A stretch of DNA of 64,000 nucleotides. Origin: Mytilinidion resinicola (lineage: Eukaryota; Ascomycota; Dothideomycetes; Mytilinidiales; Mytilinidiaceae). The position numbers were made by a program, and so were the translations under genes. Below the pieces are notes generated by a model. It had not been told where the DNA came from, made no database searches, and saw only the letters and a program-made list of their open reading frames with translations. Location: assembly GCF_010093595.1 (NCBI RefSeq), contig NW_022985456.1, positions 615,744 to 679,743 on the forward strand. Direction: 5' to 3'. This document shows positions 58,005 through 64,000 of this stretch, in pieces; the stretch's first letter is position 1; every line of letters begins with the position of its first letter.

Positions 58005-58718
58005 CTGAAGAATCAAGATCGATTAGACAGGTGCTGAGGGTGTATAACAAGGAGGCTGACGCCCGTTACAGCGTAGAGTATCGTACCTTCGCGGAGAGCT
58101 ACGAGGGGCCCCATTTGACCATTAAGGCCATCTTTTCTCCTCCTTGGCGTTGCATATCTTCATACCAGAGCGCGTGAGTATACGTAGGGGAATGCTCGAG
58201 GTATGGGTGCGACACGAAGCCATCGTGTTGCGAGGTAGAGGCGCGGAACTCCGGCCATTGCATACGCAGAATGAGAGAAGCAAAGGAGAGGACGGCCAGG
58301 CAGGAACCCTCAAGGATGAAGTCCCAATACCAAGTCCCGCAGCATTGTAGCTGCTATGTGGAACTGCTGGGAGAGTAGATGGTGTCGATGTGAGGTTGAG
58401 GATGAAGCTGGGAGTTGGACCACTGAAAGGTCCCTGGATTGAATTGCCGCGGTCACGTGAGATTAGTTCTCAACGGACCCCAACGTCAGATGTATCACCT
58501 CAGATAGAATATACGATCTAGATGATGGGTTCTTAAGCCCGAGTAGGCAAAACACTCACGGTGTCACGTGCTGATCAAATGGGACGCGACTCCAGCTTCC
58601 CCTCATCGGACCGACTCTCGATATATGGCTAGCGGATTCGAAGATAACGAGTGGACCCATCTCTAGCACCACTACAACATGCGCCCCCTCGTCTCGCCCA
58701 CACACAGCGCCAACACCA
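58005..58718. other. Intergenic/leader region, 0.7 kb
   Basis: Probably holds the missing 5' exon of the minus-strand gene and the promoter of the Zn2Cys6 gene. Two tCACGTGa palindromes lie near 58454 and 58564, which suits bHLH-type binding. This is suggestive only. Confidence 0.35.
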
Positions 58719-61139
58719 ATGGATCATGAGGAATCGCAGTCGGATAGCTCGCGACCAGCCAAGAGGGCCCGCACCCTAGCTTGCAAAAGATGCCGCCACC
58801 GAAAGCAGAAGTGCGATGAGAGCCGGCCATGTAGGAACTGCAGGAAGTCTGGAGAAGAGTGCGTCGCCACCGAGCCCGCCCCCAGAGGCCATGCTGAAGG
58901 CGAGTATATTCGAGCCTTGGAGGAGCGCATTGCGGAGCTGGAAGCTCTGGATCCGCAGCAGAGTCTTGATCATATTCAGAGACGGTCATCCCTTTTGAAC
59001 AATGCAAGAGCACAACTGGCCGACCACCAGAGCCGGCCTTCAGCTAGCACCTTGGAACGGCCAGAGTCGAATGGCATAGCTGGTCCAGCGCCATCAGAGG
59101 TCGTCTCCGAATCGCCAGGCGACTTCCACGCTGCTGTTTCCCCAGCCTCGACCGCCCGGAGTGCTGCGAATACCCGGGTATCGAACATGTCTAATGAAGC
59201 CCAATTGCGGCATGTTTCGAACCTCGGTCTTGACGATGATTCCGATCTGGACCACCTTATTCTAGGACTCGTCACATCACCTGCTGCGTCAAGGGACGAC
59301 GCGGCATTTGCGGACTCTCCAAATTTTCACCACGCATCGTCCACCAAGTCCGGCTTTCTACCACACAGTCTAGTGGCTCAGCTCCCATTAGAGGTAGAGG
59401 AGCTTTTGCTAGATGCGTACCACGAGCGAGCTCAAGCACAGTATCCCTTTTTCCACTGGGACACGTTCCTCTTTTGGCATTCTACTTGGAAGACATGTCC
59501 ACCCAGCGATTATGGGCGTCAAGCATGGAAAGGTTTCTTCGTCAATATGGTATACGCAACTGCCCTACTTCTGATACCTCGGGTGGGAAAATTCGACTCT
59601 CAGATCTTCTACCGACAAGGCGTCACTCTCCTGCCTTCCGTACTTAGACAAGGCGATCATATCTTGCAGATTCAAGCATACCTGGTCATGGCCATGCATG
59701 CATTGCACAGAAGCTCTACGGATCGTATTATGTCTCTTTCCTCAACCGTAATCCGTTATTGCGTACAAGCGCAGTTTCATCTCGCGGAAATGGAGCCAGA
59801 ACCGATCAACGCGACTATCCACCTAGAGAACCAGCTGCGGCGGCGGACCTTTTGGTGCGCTTACAAGCTCGATCGGTTGGCCGCGTTTTCTTTTGACCTT
59901 CCCCCTTCAATCCCCGACAGCACAATCACAACAAAGGTCTATGCGAACGTAGAGGACTCGGATCTTCTGCAGCTTGCAGCTGCCACACCCGTAGACGTAG
60001 ATATACCGGATAGCCTAGGATATACCTGTGTCTCGCCATCTCTGCACATCATTCAATGCAGGCGAATCCAGTCAGAGATACTGGGCTTCACCCTCCACTG
60101 GAACTATGCCACGCAATTCGAGTCCTCCCCGGAATGGCGGATACGGATCCTTACTGAACTTAACAATTGGAAGTCTCAAGTCCAGACTTTCTCAGATTCC
60201 AGATCCAAAGGATACACCAGTCAGAGGTGGCTTGCCATGATCTATCACTATACACTGGTCATGCTTTATCGACCCACCAAGCAAAATGTGATTGGTCCGG
60301 CGGGGGACTTTGCGGTACAGGCTTCTAGTCAAGCTTGCCTCATGTTCCGAAAAACGCAAATGGACCGGCAGATTGCTCAACGTATGTCTTTGCCCCTTCC
60401 AATGTATATCTGACTATGCTAATCTCCTGGCAGCTTGGCTTGGAGTAAGTTCTCACAACCTCGACGAGGCATAGTCTCTAACCTTGATTCAGCTACTCGT
60501 GCAATTTCAAGCGGGCATAACTCTTTTGTACTGCTTTTGGGCAACCCCACCTCAGTATCGGACGGAGAATTATGATTCCCCCGATGTATCTGATGCACTA
60601 CGAGCGTGTTCCAACATTCTCGCAATCATGGCCGATCGCTGGCCGAAGGCAGACTGTCTGCGAGATGTCTTTGAACTGCTAGCACGAGAAATACCTCTGT
60701 AAGCAGCCATTCTCACTTGCTATCCGCGAACTTGCTAATCTCGTTCTCCAGCGTCGATCGCCCTAGCAGACCACCAGTGCGGATATCGGACAAATCAGCC
60801 ACAAAGCTGCGGCAAGCTCTTCCCGATGTACGCCGTCTCATTGTGCATCGGATTGTCATGCGAATGATTGAGGAAATGATCGAGGACGACTTTCCACGAC
60901 CAAAAAGCACCCCGCTCCAAACTGTATCCTCCATACCTGGGCCCCGAGAGTCAGCCATGAGGGAAAGTATCATGCCGACGCCTCAGTTGAGCCGTCCGCC
61001 GCCGTCTCCGCCACCTACGCATATGACGTTCGAAATGCCGTTCTCGGCGCCGCAGTTCTACAGTATTGATGGGGCCAATGCCTTCGATGCCGAGATGCCT
61101 TCGTTTCCAGGCATCTTTGATTACGATTCATGGACTTGA
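58719..61139 (+). CDS. Zn2Cys6 fungal transcription factor
   Basis: Exons 58719-60381, 60434-60444 (an 11-nt micro-exon), 60493-60698 and 60752-61139 join to 2268 nt, 755 aa. The zinc cluster is at about residues 22-48: CKRCRHRKQKCDESRPCRNCRKSGEEC, with spacing C-X2-C-X6-C-X5-C-X2-C-X6-C. A coiled-coil helix follows (YIRALEERIAELEAL). The fungal-specific regulatory domain spans ~230-560 (LLLDAYHERAQAQYPFFHWDTF; TFWCAYKLDRLAAFSFDLPPSIPD, the classic RRRxFW…YxLDR signature). The C-terminus is Pro-rich and ends in an acidic/aromatic patch (FPGIFDYDSW), a likely activation motif. The micro-exon encodes only P-W-L-G and restores the frame into LLVQFQAGI. The target genes are unknown. Confidence 0.88.
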
Positions 61140-61333
61140 GCAATCCCCAAAAATATAGGCTTAAACTACGCAAAAAAGTTTACATCTGGCTACTCTAAGT
61201 GTCCTTCTTATCCCCATCGCCCTTGAGACGCAGTCGTAAATCGTGGTCCGACGCTTACAGTCTTCAAGTTTTAGGGAATCTCGGTCATTTACTTCTATTT
61301 CTATTTGCATATACCCGAATCAAGCCATTCCAA

Positions 61334-63158
61334 TCAATGCCTCTTAATGTTTGGCGCACTCCCTTTCTCGACTATCTCTTCGCCGGCCACAGTCTCAAAG
61401 AACGCGTCTGCCAGGTATCCACCGCAGTAGCTCAACTTCTCGAACCCATCCGTCATCGGCTTCGTCGCCAAAGCCGGCGTTTGCACTGTCTGGATATAGC
61501 CCGCGATACCTTCCTCAGCAAACAGCTTGCCAAACTGTTCTGTCAAGAGATTCAACCCTTGCAGACTCCAGATGGGCTGTACCTGCCACACTACACCCAT
61601 CTTTGCCAGGTCGAGATGCAGCGTTTTGACTGCGGACTCTGAGAAGCCGGCCTTCCCGTAGTCATAATCACCCGTGTACCCGAATGCAAAAAGTCGATCT
61701 GGGAAGACTTTGCGGACCTCGGTATGGAACTCGACGATATCCTTCCAAATGGGCGAGTCCATGCGTGCCCACGTAACATCTCCGAGCGGTGCAGCAGCAA
61801 TCGCACGTTCGATGATTGTCTTAACTGTAGGCTGGAACATGTACTGGCCAATGTACGACCGCGGCAGCTCCCAGTCAAAGAAAATATCCTTGCCGAGAAC
61901 CTTCGACGCGATCTCCCGGCGGGATGCGATCGAAGGACTCGCTTTTGACAACTCCAGCTTGTATGTCTTGAACTGATCTTCCAAGGCTTGCGCTTTGACG
62001 GCATCGTCGAAGGTGAGAAGACCAGCAGATGCTTTCCATGCACTGCGCACGACTTTGAGGTCCTCTCCAACAGCCTGCGCATCAGCAAGCACGTCCTTAA
62101 GTGGCCGTACTTGCCGAGTAGCGCCAAGAACGTATTCGTGGTCGCGTGCATCTACGACACTGGAGATGAACTCGGAGTGGTCGATGTCACAGCGGCACAG
62201 AAGAAGCGTATCGGCACTATTCATACCAGTCAGCCCCATATCAACTTTGCACTTCGGACCAGAGCTTACCCCATAACATCAAACTGCATCCGCACCGCCT
62301 TTAACCGATCCAAGTACTCGGATGTAGGCACTACCGTCCGTCCCTACAGGTTCAAGGTTAGCCCCAAAGCTCGATAACATCATCCTAGCCCTATCTGGGA
62401 AGCCTACCTGCCCAACCGTAAACTTCTTCATCCCAATCGCCAAATCATCCAAATGGATCATCGCTACTCCACTCTCCACAAATTCTTTCGCCATCTTCAT
62501 TGTGCTCGTCAGGTTCCCGAAACCCATGTCGCCGTCCGCGACAATCGGCGCCAGGTAGTCCCAGTTCTCTAACCCCGCACGCTCGGATACGGGATGTCGC
62601 ATCCGGTACTGGCGCTGTCGCTGGTCGTGCCACAACTGCGACGAGAAGACCTTCTTCACGACTTTGGGGACCGTGTCCCATGGGTAGTCGCACGCGTCCA
62701 TGCCCGGGAAGGACACCTCGCTGAAGCCGCAGAGGGCGCCGGAGACGTAAACGCTTTGTTGGTGCTTGGCCATTTGGGAGACCACGACTGGGTCGGTGGT
62801 GCCGAAGGTCAACTCGCACGTCCCAGCGACATTGTGGGCGTTGAGTTGGTTCCACAGCTTTCGACCTTGGGCGCTTGAGGCGTAGGATTGCGGGATGGTG
62901 TTGCGGAGGGCGGCGATTGTGCGGGCGGTGTATGGGCTTTAATTTCACGTCAGTAAAAAAGAATCGTGTAGGGGGAGATGGAACATGCCGTTTCAAATGC
63001 GGCCGCTCACTCCACTGCTTCTCGATCGCCTTCACCTCTTCCTCGAACGCCGCCTGTTCTTGCTCTACTGAGATGTTTAGTTTTGGCATCGTGGTATCTG
63101 TAGCTTGGGTTCCAGAGTCCGTTGTTCTGAATATGGTAGATGTGAGCTTGGAGAGCAT
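61334..63158 (-). CDS. Isocitrate-lyase-like protein lacking the KKCGH catalytic motif
   Basis: Exons 63016-63158, 62408-62936, 62270-62343 and 61334-62216 (minus strand) join to 1629 nt, 542 aa, the length of fungal isocitrate lyases. The fold is clear: KLWNQLNAHNVAGTCELTFGTTDPVVVSQMAKHQQSVYVSG, DYPWDTVPKVV, WDYLAPIVADGDMGFGN and VDARDHEYVLGATR. Key sites differ. The signature KKCGH is KKFTV (residues ~218-222), so the active-site Cys is gone. The RTDSEA segment is RCDIDHS. The SPSFNW loop is replaced by GYTGDYDYG. It is not a standard isocitrate or methylisocitrate lyase, and may be a relative with another substrate or an inactive paralogue. The first exon (MLSKLTSTIFRTTDSG…) could be a mitochondrial presequence; MPKLN at 63089 is an alternative start. 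The first donor (gtggag) is weak but is the only one that keeps the frame. Confidence 0.78.
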
Positions 63159-64000
63159 TGAACTGTTCGAGCAATGAGGGGATGGTGGGCCGACGAGGTG
63201 ATGAGGGGTGAGTGAGGGACACCTGCTACTGTGGTATTTTGATATTCGCTATTTGCTAGGTATCTTTGCGCAGTAGCCCCACCATTCTCCATTATTTTCC
63301 AATCTCAACGCGTCGCTGCATCCGTGGTCGCGTTGTTAGAATCCGCGATAGCACCCCGAGCTCCATCGGACTCGCGAGTCCGAGAGGGGTGGAGTAGGGC
63401 CGATTGGGTCGACCGGGACCCTGGACTTGGGACCGACCCTTGGATCTCGTGGCGAGCCATGCGGGACGGGAGAGATGCCGAAGATTACGACGGCGTTTGG
63501 GGTCCTTGGAGGGTGAGATATGGCTAAGTGAGGTAGGCAGGGTGCCTCACAGTCTAGCAGGATACCGTTCCGCAGCTCATCTCTCCTGCCATCGACATGT
63601 TTCCTTAAACACGCTTTAGGGTTTAGGAAGGGATGTTTGCATCGTAGTGTTCAACATGCAGTTGTTCTTACAAAGGTAGCTCTATCGCTCGCTACTACTA
63701 TTTCTACCGCCTTCTTGAAAGACGTAAGCAACATGTAAAACCCACCGGAATGGAGCTTGTTTAGTGGTTCAAGCAGCTTCAGCAAACCCTTGATATGTCT
63801 TGTTGTGATGGGAACTGCATTTATAGCTTTCTGGTCACATTTAGTCGTTCTGATTTAGCTCTCACTTTTCCATTCAACGGCTAGCTTCTCTAAGCCCGAC
63901 AAATCCTAACGTACTCCACAAGCGAGCGGCCCACCCAAGCGAGTGGCCCACCTCATCACCGGAACGCGCTCCGTTAACTTTCAACCACCATGCCTCAACA
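63159..64000. other. Terminal region, possible start of a further gene at 63990
   Basis: Non-coding as far as visible. The final bases contain ATG at 63990 in a good context (caaccaccATGcc), which could start a plus-strand gene beyond the window; only four codons are present. Confidence 0.3.

Noticed and set aside
1..64000. CRISPR arrays, operons, ribosome-binding sites or bacterial-type terminators
   Set aside because: The gene structure is eukaryotic throughout; the only regular array is the 21-bp tandem repeat, which has no spacers.

Overview
The window reads as a chromosomal segment of a filamentous ascomycete (Pezizomycotina). The evidence is spliced genes with short GT-AG introns (about 42-108 bp) carrying ctaac/ctgac-like branch sites, two Zn2Cys6 transcription factors, a full-length alpha-1,3-glucan synthase, a secreted pectin lyase, fungal PDR- and MRP-type ABC transporters, and an RNA-silencing-type RNA-dependent RNA polymerase. 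I cannot name the species. Exon joins were worked out by hand from reading-frame continuity, splice signals and family knowledge. Most reconstructed coding regions sum to whole codons, which is an internal check.

Layout. 1-2.6 kb: the 3' part of an F-box/LRR-like gene and a broken tandem paralogue. 3.5-5 kb: pectin lyase. 6.9-12 kb: PDR (ABC-G) transporter. 13.1-14.7 kb: two divergent paralogues, one with an added zinc knuckle. 14.9-19 kb: SET-domain protein, a TPR-like protein and an MFS transporter. 20.3-21.6 kb: a DNA transposon with long terminal inverted repeats and an 8-bp target duplication, its middle hidden by a run of exactly 1000 N. 22.3-23.9 kb: a mitochondrial-type single-TM protein and a P-loop (AAA_28-like) ATPase.

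24.3-29.7 kb: the most striking gene, one reading frame that joins a cellular (QDE-1/Rdp1-type) RdRP core with intact DxDGD motif to a complete SF1 helicase of the UPF1/SAD-3/Hrr1 kind. In model fungi these are separate subunits of an RNA-silencing complex. A 21-bp tandem repeat lies in its leader.

30-39 kb: a small hypothetical ORF, an FAD monooxygenase fused to a polytopic membrane domain (with a one-base splice-phase conflict), a convergent Zn2Cys6 regulator and a tRNA-related A-box/B-box element. 39.1-46.6 kb: alpha-1,3-glucan synthase. 46.6-51 kb: mostly empty. 51-56 kb: ABC-C transporter. 57-58 kb: an unrecognised gene. 58.7-61.1 kb: a second Zn2Cys6 factor. 61.3-63.2 kb: an isocitrate-lyase-like enzyme that lacks the catalytic KKCGH motif.

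Functional ties are loose: cell-wall synthesis, plant-wall degradation, drug/metabolite efflux and genome defence. No polyketide synthase, NRPS or terpene synthase core lies in the window.
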